A stretch of 64,000 bases of DNA. It comes from Lentinus brumalis (lineage: Eukaryota; Basidiomycota; Agaricomycetes; Polyporales; Polyporaceae). A program made the translations under genes and the position numbers. Positions 22,674-33,111 of the stretch are shown here, one piece after another; position 1 is the stretch's first letter, and each line of letters opens with the position of its first letter. The notes under the pieces are model-generated. The model searched no databases, was not told where the DNA came from, and was given only the letters and a program-made list of their open reading frames with translations. The stretch spans positions 1,240,001 to 1,304,000 of the forward strand of contig MARA01000007.1 of NCBI GenBank assembly GCA_001792895.1, written 5' to 3'.

Positions 22674-24324
22674 ATGAGCAAGCCTGCTCCCAAAGCGAAA
22701 CCTGCACCGGCCAAGGTCCCCGGGATCTACAAGCTCGACTCCGTTCGAGTAAGTCGTGGTGAACTTCTGAAGATTTACGCGTCCAACTGGAGGACAGGAT
22801 GTTGCAGAGTCGTTGAATATACCAAACCTCCCGGATGCTGTGGCTTCTGCGCTCGCGAGTGATGTCGAGTATCGAATACAGCAGGTAGTCGAGGTGCGCA
22901 ATCGTTAGCATCACCCATCATGCATTTCCTTACCTTCCCGTCTCGAAGGAAGCGGCCCGTTTTATGCGCCATGCAAAGCGCACTACTCTGACTACCTCGG
23001 ACATTGACCAAGCTCTTCGCGTCCTGAACATAGAGCCTCTGTACGGCCACTTCCCGCACAATCCCCCCGCATTCCGACGCGCCCTCCCCTTCCCCCAGAT
23101 GCAGTCCGCAGGCTCAGTGTACTTTGTGGAGGATGAGGAGATTGAGTTCGACCGCGTGCTCCGAGAGGAGAAGATTACCCTGCCCAAGGGCGTCAGCTGG
23201 ACCGCGCACTGGCTCGCGGTGGAGGGCGTCCAACCACTCATACCCGAGAACCCACCAGCGGCTCCGAAGGAGGAGGCGGATGGCAAGCAGACGTCGGCGA
23301 CGGTGCTACCAGGTGAGTTGCCATCCCCGTTCACATTCGTTTGTTTCCTCAGCCTCGACACGAGGCGGCAAGCAGACACAGCAACAACCACTTCTTGTCA
23401 AGCAGACCCTCTCGCGCGAGCTCAACCTCTACTATGCTCGCCTCACCTCGTCGCTCAACCCGCAAACATCCGATCATTCAAAACGTACCGCCGCCCTTGC
23501 GAGTCTGCGCCACGACGCCGGCTTGTCGCCGTTGCTGCCGTACCTCGCGCAGTGGGTCAGCGAGGGCGTCGTCAGCACGCTCCGGACAGGGTCGCAGACG
23601 GAAAATGATGGCAAGATGCTGGAGGTGTTCCTCGACGTCATCAGCGCGCTACTGGACAACCAGACACTCGGTGTCGAGCCATTCGTGCGTCGCTCCTCCA
23701 GCCTGCCGTCTCGATTCATACTGAATACACGCATATAGTTGCACCAACTCCTTCCTGCGGTCTTCTCCATTCTCCTACATTCAGCCCTGCCCCCTTCGCA
23801 TGCGACGCACTTGCGCATCACCGCTGCGCAGATACTCGCACATCTCCTGACCCACTACTCGATGACCTACCCCGGGCTGCCGACCAAGATCGTCAAGATG
23901 CTCATCGTCGGACTGATCGAGCCCAAGAAGCCGCGACAAACGAACGAGGGCGCGATCCGAGGTCTCATGGCGATCGGGAAAGAGGCAATACGATTAGGGC
24001 TGGTTGACCGCCAGGGTGCGAAGATCGTCGGGGCAAAATGTATGCCTGGGGAGTCGAGCACGCTCGTGGACCTCGTCATGGTCAGCTCCGTTCCCTTGTA
24101 TGTGCCTCCTTACGTCTCTTCACTGATATCTTCCCGTCTTGCAGGAGGGCCTGAGGTTGCTGCACCCGCCATCACCACGGCCTGTGCCGCTCGACCCCAA
24201 CTCCGGGGCAGACAGCGCGGTCATCGAGAAGTTGCGCACACAGCTGGGCGACTTCTTCGCAGAGCGTGTCATCGGCGACTCTGCGTGGGCGAGAGGCATC
24301 CTCTCGGACGATGCGACTATTTGA
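22674..24324 (+). CDS. TAF6: TFIID subunit TAF6
   Basis: General transcription factor subunit, also shared with SAGA in yeasts; it pairs with TAF9 through a histone fold. Exon 1 (22674-22748) gives MSKPAPKAKPAPAKVPGIYK; exon 2 (22798-22893) gives DVAESLNIPNLPDAVASAL, and exon 3 starts at 22949 with EAARFMRHAKRTTLTTSDID, together the histone fold. GVSWTAHWLAVEGVQPLIPE is the linker conserved in TAF6. The C-terminal HEAT-repeat domain follows from about 23380 (LSRELNLYYARL, then LPYLAQWVSEG) and continues in exon 5 (23739-24080) and the last exon (24144-24324). All introns have GTNNGY donors and fit in phase. The length of about 445 residues suits the family. Confidence 0.93.
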
Positions 24325-24859
24325 TCTCCTGCTATCTCTCGGCGTGCATTGTTTGTATTTCTAATCGCTTGCTTTCGGAACAATGTCTCTTTGCTGTGCT
24401 GTTCTGTACAGGTCCTGGCTTGTGTTCCGACGAGACACGCTCTCGTGAGTCCGCGGTTCATGAATGCGACAGATTTCCTGCTACGTCCTTGCTAACGCCT
24501 CCAGGTGTTGGGTTCATGCGATCTCGCCTATCGACCCGACCCGAGTCAACAAGCAGGGCCGTGGCGCCCAGGCGTCGCCCTTCTGGGCTTCCCATTGGTG
24601 GAGGGGCCGTGGAAGCTGAACGCAGATGTAACGTTACGTGGTTCTATTCTCAAGCCCCACGAGAACGGTGTCAATGGGTGCGGTCGGGTGCGTTCATTGC
24701 TGACTTCAGGGGAGGCTGGGTCCCGCTTCCCTGTTCCCTATCGACGCCGAACTGTCCAAGTCGTGCGGAGAGATAGAGTTGCGCATATAAGATGTCAGAG
24801 ACGCGGCGTTGCGTCGGTACATTGACCTGGCCGACATCACCCCCCAACATCATCCAGAC
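24325..24859. other. intergenic region, about 535 nt
   Basis: Between two plus-strand genes; contains the TAF6 trailer and the sulfite-oxidase promoter. Open frames here (for example 24505-24825) have no recognisable domain. Confidence 0.45.
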
Positions 24860-27013
24860 ATGGCTGCTGCGACTGCTGCCCGAGCGAGCGAACAGACCTG
24901 GGAGGGCACCCCGCTTAGCGAGCTCTTCCCAGAGTCGAAGCTAGGTTGGCGCGGGTGAGCACGTCTCTTGACTCTGGCGCTTGCTGTGGAACGAATCGTG
25001 CTCATTGACGCAGATACGTCGAGTGGGAGAACGAGGCCAAGCGCAAGCGTATCGCTAAAGATATCCTCAAGACCAAGAAGTTCACTCCCATCCCCGGTGC
25101 GTCCTCCGCCCGCGCGACGTGTCGTGCATACTTGCTGAACGTCCCCGACTACCTCGTTAGAGTTTCAGTTCGTCCCCTTGCCGAAGACGAACCCCATCCT
25201 CGTAGGCTATCGATGGAAGGAGTACCACGAGGCGCTCGGACTCAAGAGCATCGTCGACTTCAGCTGGGAGACTGTCCTCAAGGAGAAGCCCGGCATGATC
25301 CACCTCCTCGATTTTCCATATAACGGCGAGACGCCCCGGAAGGAGCTCATCGAGGGCAAGCTCACCGACAACCTGTTCCACTTGTGCGTGTACTCGACGA
25401 CCGAGTTCCCAGTCGCCTACTGAATGGATGCGCAGCGTGCGGAACCATGGCGGTGTCCCCGACATCGACGAGGACGCGTTCGAGCTCGAGATCGGCGGCC
25501 TCGTGAACAAGCCGGTAAAGCTGACTATGAAGGACTTGAAGGATGCGTCCAAGTTTCCGTGAGCGCGAACCATGTCTTGGTCCCTTCCCTTCATGGCTGC
25601 ATGCCGATACAGACAAGCCGAGGTCACGGTCACCCTGCAGTGCAGCGGTACTCGCCGCATCGAACAGATCCAAGAGTATCCCGGAGATGGCGACGAGTTG
25701 ATTAACGCTGTGAGTCATTACTAGTAAATGCTTTCATCCAGACAGATGAGCTGACAAGTAGGCTAGCCTTGGGGAGAAGGAGCCATGTGCGTGACTTTGC
25801 TTTCATGTTCAAACCTGCATGTCATCTGAGGGTGAATCCAGTGGTACAGCTGTGTATCGAGGTGTTCCTCTCAAGAAGGTCCTGAAGATCGCCTGCGGCG
25901 GCCTCCTCCCGAGGGCCAGCACCTCGAGTTCGTCGGCGCAGACACCTACTTCAAGTACGTTCTCCCCTTCCCCTCCCGCGTGCAAACTCAGTGAGAGCGA
26001 TGCGCTTCGCAGGAAGGGCAACGTGTTCAACTACGCCGTCTCCGTGCCATGGCGCAAGGTCCGCGCCAACGAAGAGGTCCTCCTCGCATGGGAGATGAAC
26101 GGCAAGCCCCTGCCCAAGATCCACGGCTTCCCGCTGCGCGCCGTCGTGACGGGATACATCGGTGCGCGCAGTGCGAAGTGGCTGTACAGGATCAACGCCA
26201 TCGCGGAACCCAGCCTCGCCCCCGTTCAGGCGCAGGAGTATCTCTACTACACTCAGCAGGCAAGTGGGATTGTTCTGCGGAGAACAGTGAGCAGTGCTTA
26301 CCGAGGCTGGCGCACAGATGGGCAAGCAGAACGTCAAGTTCTCGAACGGCTTCTCGATCCAGAATATGCCTGTGTCGAGTGCGATCATCTTCCCGACGGA
26401 CAAGCAGACCGTCATTCACGACGGAAAGGTTAAGCTCCAAGGCTGGGCCTACAGCGGTGGCGGCAATTGGGTCGAGCGTGTCGAGGTCTCGAACGACGGG
26501 TACTTGCGCCGCTATATGGCTTGGCAACACTATCCCCTCATGCCCATCTCAATCTCGCAGAGGACATGTGTGGTACTCCGTCCCACCGGAAAATATGACC
26601 GAGAAGCACTACCACGCCTGGCGGCTCTGGACGATCGAGCTGCCCGTCGACGCCGAAGGCTGGCTCGAGTTCTGTGTACGTTCCTGGGACTCGTCGAACA
26701 ACACCGAACCGACCTTCGTCCGCTCAGCATGGAAGTGCGTCTCACTGTCTCCGATCCTTGGTACCACTAAGTCTAGAGCCCTCACTGACGCGTCGCAATG
26801 CACAGCTGGGACTTGCACGTCACATCCTCGTCCCACCGCATCAAGGTGTACAGTGTGAACAAGTCCAAGCCTGCCACCGCGGCGCGCCTCAAAGAGATCG
26901 AGGAGCACGGCGCGACCTTCGACCCGATCACCCAGCCGATGGAGTGGACGCTTGAGAGCCAGGACGACTACCTGAAGCAAATGAGGAAGTACCCGCGCGA
27001 ACCCGCCAACTAA
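24860..27013 (+). CDS. sulfite oxidase (molybdenum cofactor enzyme)
   Basis: Oxidises sulfite to sulfate with a molybdopterin cofactor. Many short exons join into one protein of roughly 430 residues: MAAATAARASEQTWEGTPLS (24860), FVRNHGGVPDIDEDAFELEI after the intron ending near 25435, then VTLQCSGTRRIEQIQEYPG with the molybdenum-ligating Cys, GTAVYRGVPLKKVLKIACGG, VPWRKVRANEEVLLAWEMNG, GKPLPKIHGFPLRAVVTGYI, and the C-terminal Mo-co dimerisation domain (VIHDGKVKLQGWAYSGGG; RRYMAWQHYPL). There is no N-terminal cytochrome b5 domain, so it is the short, plant-like form; the true electron acceptor cannot be read from sequence. The usual QCAGNRR loop reads QCSGTRR here. No C-terminal SKL-type peroxisomal signal is visible (it ends REPAN). 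Confidence 0.9.
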
Positions 27014-27377
27014 TGCGACTACGGACAACAACGCACTCGAACGTCCCTCGATCCCGTTTAAGACCATCTCCGAGATGGCGAGTGTATGAATATGTGTAGC
27101 AATGCAGAGGAGACAGACATGATGTACTCGTTCTTCAGACAACTTGGACTTCTTTCGTGATAACCCTGGCGTGCGAAATTATGGACAAGATTGCGGTAAT
27201 ATGTACGGATCGAGAGCGAGAGCAGAATCGACAGATCAGAGGAGAGTCAGGACGAGAACAGAAACGGGAGCGAAAAGATCATGAGGCAGCGTCGGGCTGG
27301 ATGCTGGTGGCCGTAGCACCACGAGCACCAGATAAGCGGGATGGCGTGTCTATACAAAGAGCCGGTGGACTGGGAGA
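27014..27377. other. intergenic region between convergent genes
   Basis: About 360 nt between the stop of sulfite oxidase and the stop of the importin gene. A purine-rich run lies at about 27208-27290. It is probably 3' trailer on both sides. Confidence 0.5.
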
Positions 27378-30300
27378 TCACGACGACGGTGCCGCGGAGG
27401 CGTGCTCGTCCGCGATGCGCATGACCTCCATGAGGTATGTCTGCAGGTCGGGACTCAGCGACGTCGTCGCAACTTGGTAGCCAGGGCCATTCTTCATCTG
27501 GAAGGCTGCAAGTGATGTGAAGCGTCAGACCTCCGATCGCGTGCAGTAAACGCCACCATAAGGGTACGTACCCGTCAGGGCCTGCTTGAAGGTGATATAT
27601 GGGTCGACGGTGTCGAGCGGGCTGATGTAGCCGAGCTCCTCCTCGATATCCTCCTCGTCTTCGTCGTCCGAGACTTCTTCGCCAGCAGCTTGGCGCTCAG
27701 ACTTCTCGCGGAGACGCTGGCCCTCGTTGGCGAGCATCTCGACGTACGCAGAGTCCTCGTCCCAGACGTCCTCTGCAAAGTGGAAGTGTGAGCTGATGAT
27801 CGGAAGGACGAAGTTCAGTGTGTGCGTACCCTCGTCCTCGTTCATGTTGAGGAACTTCGAGTCGTCCTCGTCATCATCGGAGTCAGAGTCGGCCTGGAAT
27901 GCTTCCTCGAGCTCCTTGCGGGCTGTAGAGACTGATCAGCTATGGTTTCATCCACATAGTCAACATATCGAACTGACCTGCCACAGCCTTGGGGTACTCC
28001 TGGAACAGCTTGAGCGCCCCGGAGACGATGCCCGGCCAGCCCTCCTTAACGGATTCAGGGATGTTCGCGGGGTCCATCTCCATGAGCGCAGACAGCGCGA
28101 CAATGCTGAGCTTCTTGTCGTGCACACGGGGTAGGCGTGCCTCGACGTTGATAGCGGCAAACCACTTGTCGAAGAACTTGCGCGCGACACCGGGGCCGGC
28201 CTGGTCGAGGATGTGAAGGGCGGCAGCCGGGTTGTAGAGGATGGCGTTGACGAGGACGTTCAGGTTGGCGAGGCGGAGCGCGTTCGTCTCTGCCTTGTCC
28301 ATCACGGGGAGCGCGGTCGCGATGATAGGTTGGAGGGCCTGCGAGGAGGTATCAGCAAGTAGGAGAGCGAACAAGGGGAGAGAAGACTGACATCGTCGAT
28401 GCCGCCGCGAAGGTTGAGCAGCATAGACTCAGCGAGCTTGCAGCCGTTAACGGCATCGTTCTCGCCAAGGTGGTCGCTGGAGATCGAGGTCTGGTAGATG
28501 TCGAGGACCATCTGCCTGTAATCGGGGCGCTGCTTGAAGACCTCGACACCGAAGGAGACGAAGTTATCGAGCGAAGGGAGCATCTCTGTGTCCGAGTATC
28601 AACCACTGCGTGCAACTGTCACATTCGCAATATGAACGTACCATCCAGGAAGTCGACCGCGTCCGACTTAAAGAGCTTGTATGTGAGCTCAAAGATCGGC
28701 CACATGTTAGGCGAGATGCTGCGGAGCTTATAGGTGAGCGCATCGACCAGGTCGTACATGTTGTCGAACAGGTCGAGCAGCTTGGCCTCGAGGGTCATCT
28801 TCACGATGGGGATGATGATCTCCTGGATCTGAGCAAGGATCTCAGGAGACGAGTCCACGGCGTTGACGACGGTGGCAATCGTCTTCGCCACACCCATGGC
28901 GGCAAAGATCTTGTCCTCGTTGTCCGTGCTCTCCATGATGGAATCGAGGTCAACACCACGACCGTCGGTCTCTTCTGCCGATTGGCTCTCCCGCGCGAGG
29001 CGAACGTAAGTCTCGCACTGATGGCGGGTGTCAGCCTTGATAAATCGACATGGACGATGCGACACATACCAGACGTGCAGTCAAATCAGCAGCGACGGGC
29101 AGGAGCTCGGTCTGGTACGTCTCCACCATAGCCTCCATGCAGTGGTTGAGGATGTCGAGGTCGGTCTCCTCAGAGAGCTTGAGGAGAGCTGCGATACTGG
29201 TCAGCATTCTTACTCCTTACTCAAGCGCTTGTGAAGACATTCTTACTCTGGATGACCTTGCCAACCTGAGGAGCGACCGCGTTTTTCACTGCAAGTCATG
29301 AGTTTTCAAGTGAATTGTACGCCAGAATGAACAGACGCACCGATCTCAGAGTCGGTTACCATCTCCGTCAACGCCAAGCATGCGTGAACGCGGACGGGAA
29401 GCTCAGCATCGTCGATGCAATGTGCCACCGCGGTGAAGGCGGTGTGCAAGGACTGTTCCTGAGAGAACTTGAGGCCCGCTTTGATCATGGTGCCGAGTAC
29501 CTCGCATGCCACGGCACGCATGTATGGCTCGGGTGCAGAGAACTCAGGGATGACGTGCTGCAGAACAAACTGCTCCATGTTGCCCTTGACGTCTGGGTGG
29601 CGCATGATGAACGGTCCCAAAGCCGCCGTCATGTTGAGAGCGCCGTAGCGCTGGGGAGCAGCAGGCTTACTGTGCTTTGGCCGTCAGTACTCGCTCAATC
29701 TCTGGGAAGTTCATTACGCACGCCTGGAGGACTTGGTTGACGAAGCCGAGAACGGGAAGGAACGCGGTCTTCGTCCTGTTGCTCGCGAGGGAGAACAAGA
29801 ACGACGTCGCCGCGGAAACCGGGCTGTCAAACGCCTCGTACTCGTCTGCGACACGGGTGAGTCTAGAGATGGCCGGACAGCAGACACTTGCACGCACCGA
29901 CACTAGTGCGGACGAACTCGATAGGGTCCGTCTCCCACTGCTCCTGCTTCGCAGGCGTGAAGGACAACTGAGGGTACACGTAAGACTGCACGAGGTTCTG
30001 CGCGTGGGGCTTGAGCAGCGCCCAGGTCGACTTCGGCTTGACGCTACAGAGCGATAAGTGGCCGGCAGGGATCAGTCGAGAGGAGGAACCTACCACTCCG
30101 TGAAGAACGTGAAGATGCGGTACTGGCACTTCTTCGACAGCCACGCCTGTCCCGAGACGAACAGCTCGATCTGCTGCAGGTAGACCTTGAAGATCTCAGG
30201 CGCAAAGCTCGTAACGAAGTGCTGCGCGAACGCGCCGTAGTCCTCCTGCAGGCTGCTGGGGAGCTGCGAAGGGTTGCCGAAGCGGTGGAAGAGACGGCCG

Positions 30301-31282
30301 AGGATCTTGTACGCCCACTTCTTCGCCTTCCACCACTCGGAGCGCTCGCGCTCGTCCTCGTCCTCCGGCACCGCGTCCTTCGGGATCTGCAGGTTCACGA
30401 CTTGGAAGAGGAGACGGCCCCAGGGCACAAGACTCTCCGAGCTCTGCTGGTGAGGGCTGAGGTGGAGGATGATGCTCGTCGAGTATGTCTTGAGAATGAG
30501 GTGGAGAAGGGTCGGCACCTCCTGGGTGGTACCAGCAGGGGGGTTAGCGAGAGCCTGGGATGCGATGTTGACGAGCGTAGGGAAGAATTCCTCGACAAGC
30601 TTGGGAAGCACGTCGTTGTTCTGGCGGAACCTATCCAGGAGTTCAGGCTGTGCGCCGGGGCAGGAAATATGAGAGGCGTGAGCGACATACCTGAAGGCCC
30701 TAACCATCTCCAGCGCGGTAACACATCCTGCATGAACCTCCCGAATGTTGCTGCTTACAAGAAGCTTCTTGACCTCGTCGACGAGGTTCGGCCAGCTCTC
30801 AGGGAAGTCGCGCGCCACAACGTTCTTCAGAGCACCAGCGAGCTGGACGGTGATTGCACGGTTCGGGGAAGCGGCGATGAGGGGAAGGAGGGAGGCCTTG
30901 AGGTTGTTCCGGTCCGACGGCGCGATCGGGACCTGGTCGGGGCGCGGGGAGACGTCGACGAAGTAGGACGAGTACACGCGATTTTTGAGGTATACAGCCG
31001 CGGCCTGGCGAGTGGCACTGTCGGGTGGTTCAGTCAAACACACGGGAGACGTGGAGGACGCGTCGGGCACGTACAGATCGACGTTATCGTTCCCGACGAT
31101 CTGCAGGACGTTCGTAATCAAACCCTCCTGTCCGCCCAGCTTGACGCGACGTTGTCAGTCCCAGCGCGACATTTAAGTTCTGGACAGCGCACCTTGCGGA
31201 TCTGGAGCTCCGACATCTTCTGGACATTGGGGTCTGGGCTGAACGTGGATGCGAAGAGTTGGGAGAGTTGCTGCAGGTCCAT
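27378..31282 (-). CDS. importin-7/8-type karyopherin (Nmd5/Sxm1 family)
   Basis: Nuclear import receptor of the beta-karyopherin superfamily. The N-terminus [19 protein letters not shown] followed by [10 protein letters not shown] and [12 protein letters not shown] is the importin N-terminal (Ran-binding) domain. Typical HEAT-repeat text follows: [69 protein letters not shown]. The C-terminus has the acidic stretch of this subfamily ([19 protein letters not shown]) and the conserved tail [10 protein letters not shown] ... [19 protein letters not shown], which separates it from CSE1/exportin-2. About 14 exons, with introns near 31130-31190, 30665-30690, 30055-30090 and others; the start is ATG at 31282 and the stop at 27378-27380. 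Expected size about 1,030 residues, normal for the family. Confidence 0.9.
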
Positions 31283-32129
31283 CTGCGTTTCTCGGGCTGT
31301 CAGAGACATCACCATGCATGACAGTGGCTGCCACAGACCTTGGCGTCGTTAGGAGGTGGGTATATGTACAGAAGAGGGGAGGAAGCTGGTTCCAAAATTT
31401 TTGGAGGTGAACGCGTGAGGCAAGACGCGTGTTTCGCGGTCGCGTTACTTTATCGCGTCTAGGCGCCCAAAACAATAAAATCTAACCGAGCCTGCACAAA
31501 GCCCCGAGGCTGCCCATATGACCACGTACACATTGCGATTGTCGAGCTAACAATACAGGCATCTGAGGGACCTACAAAGAGGTAATGAGAAAGCCCAGAA
31601 AGCGTGTTTCGACCTGAATGACGTCTTAAGCGCGCAGTAGGACCTCTCCGAGTCCTCGAAGGACTGCCAAGCACAACAAGCGGCGAGCACTTGTGGCCAC
31701 AGTGTCTCAAGTGAAGAAGGTATGTTCTAGACAAGGATGCGAAGGGGCGTGTCAATTCCAAGGGATGTGTGACCTGCAGATAAGCAGGACTCACCTTGGG
31801 TACCTTCGCAGCGTGCGCCACAGTAGTATACCCGCGGTAACGACGACAGCAGCATCGAAGAACTTCCCCGCAGCTAATATAACGCTAGCATCCGAGGAGG
31901 GTTCCTCATGAATGATTGTAAGCTTGCTTGGAATGTCGGGGAAGTTTCAGCCTCATGCACAACGACCTCCGACCAAAGATGGAGTAACGTTTGAGCCTGA
32001 GCTTGATGATGCTACCTACCACCTCTAGTTGGAGTCTGGACATGGATGCCTTGAAGTTGAGGTGAGGGGACTGGCAACACTTCTAGCTACATACGATTTA
32101 GAACGCGAGGTAAGGGCACCGGAAGCGGA
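31283..32129. other. intergenic region with one orphan exon-like segment
   Basis: Left part is the promoter and leader of the importin gene. On the minus strand, about 31795-31935, lies an open stretch with a predicted transmembrane helix (FFDAAVVVTAGILLWRTLRR) ending exactly at a GTGAGT donor. It resembles a membrane-protein exon, but I could not connect it to a gene; it might belong to the same decayed locus as the transhydrogenase remnant next to it, or to another relic. No other feature was recognised. Confidence 0.35.
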
Positions 32130-32875
32130 ACTTACTGTCATACGGCACCTCCGCCTCAGCCAAGGGGCACGTTATGTACACTGCCCGGGCATCCTGAAGA
32201 GTCTCGCGGGTACGGTCAGCGTCTGTGCGCAAGAGCAATGAGGGATCTCTATAACTTTCCGGCGACCGGGTGGATAGCGAAGCGCACGCTGATGCCCTTC
32301 GACCTGAACATCCTGACGACATCTGAGATGGCGTACTGTGCCCTCGAAGCAGCCATACCATATCCAACCACCTACGCACTGTGTCAAATGGACGCAGAGA
32401 GTCGTCTAGAAGCGCCACGGACCAGAATTCTCCGAGTTCAATAAGCTCTCCATTGTATCATCTTGGTTTTGGTAATAGTCCCCTCAATCTTTGTCCGGGC
32501 TGTCCTGCGGGCGTGCTGATTCTGCCAAAGAGGCCAAGGTCAAAATCCGGTTCGTGGCACCCACTACGGTCTGTCATGAGGGACACTTGCACGCGTGAAG
32601 GGTACAGGATGCGTACCGTGATGTATCATTGTACATATGACAAGATGGGACCGCCGACTCCAATCAGCGATCCAACAAATGTCAGGAGCGGATTACCGAG
32701 CATGAAGCCTGAGATAGAATGTTAGTTGTCCATCTGAACTTCGCCCCAATCTGAATCTCACCATCCGCAACCTGATTTAGTCGGTCATATGCTAACGTAG
32801 ACGCATACTTACACTCACACATATCCGCTCCTCCATTACTGGCAGTGGTGTTAACACCTTTGATGAAGCTCGAGG
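32130..32875 (-). pseudogene. decayed NAD(P) transhydrogenase (NNT), 3' half
   Basis: Pieces of the proton-translocating transhydrogenase appear in the correct order on the minus strand: SFIKGVNTTASNGGADM (near 32872-32822), GFMLGNPLLTFVGSLIGVGG (near 32712), KIEGTITKTKM (near 32490), GYGMAASRAQYAISDVVRM and VRFAIHPVAGK (32365-32252), MPGQ (near 32195) and LAEAEVPYD (near 32150). These are the end of membrane domain II and the NADP(H)-binding domain III. Some old introns can still be recognised, for example one joining VAGK to MPGQ. The copy is broken: the usual segment between GGADM and the GFMLGNP block is missing, frames change between blocks, a stop follows GPILSYVQ, and another stop follows MPGQ. 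No intact copy is in this window. Both ends of the relic are approximate. Confidence 0.8.
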
Positions 32876-33111
32876 GGGAACGGTAACGACGCTACTATGT
32901 AGTTGCATACGACTTGTTGGATCGTGGACTGCCTAGGGGAGACAATAGTTGACTACTACAACTTGAAGTGGTTGACCCCGCGCGGCAACTGCCGAGGCGC
33001 TCATACTACGGGCGTCGCCAATTAATGCGGCTTCCGCGCGTTGTAGTCTGACCTCAGCGCAGCAGCGACGGCTGTTCGTTCTCACTTTCTCAGAATCTCT
33101 TTCTCTCAACC
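32876..33111 (+). promoter_or_regulatory. upstream region of the BBC1-like gene
   Basis: About 235 nt between the transhydrogenase relic and the ATG at 33112. A pyrimidine-rich stretch precedes the start (33075-33110), a usual fungal leader feature. No TATA box was recognised. Confidence 0.4.

Noticed and set aside
30219..31352. 377-codon plus-strand frame within the importin gene
   Set aside because: Antisense shadow of the importin coding sequence, which has clear family motifs on the minus strand.
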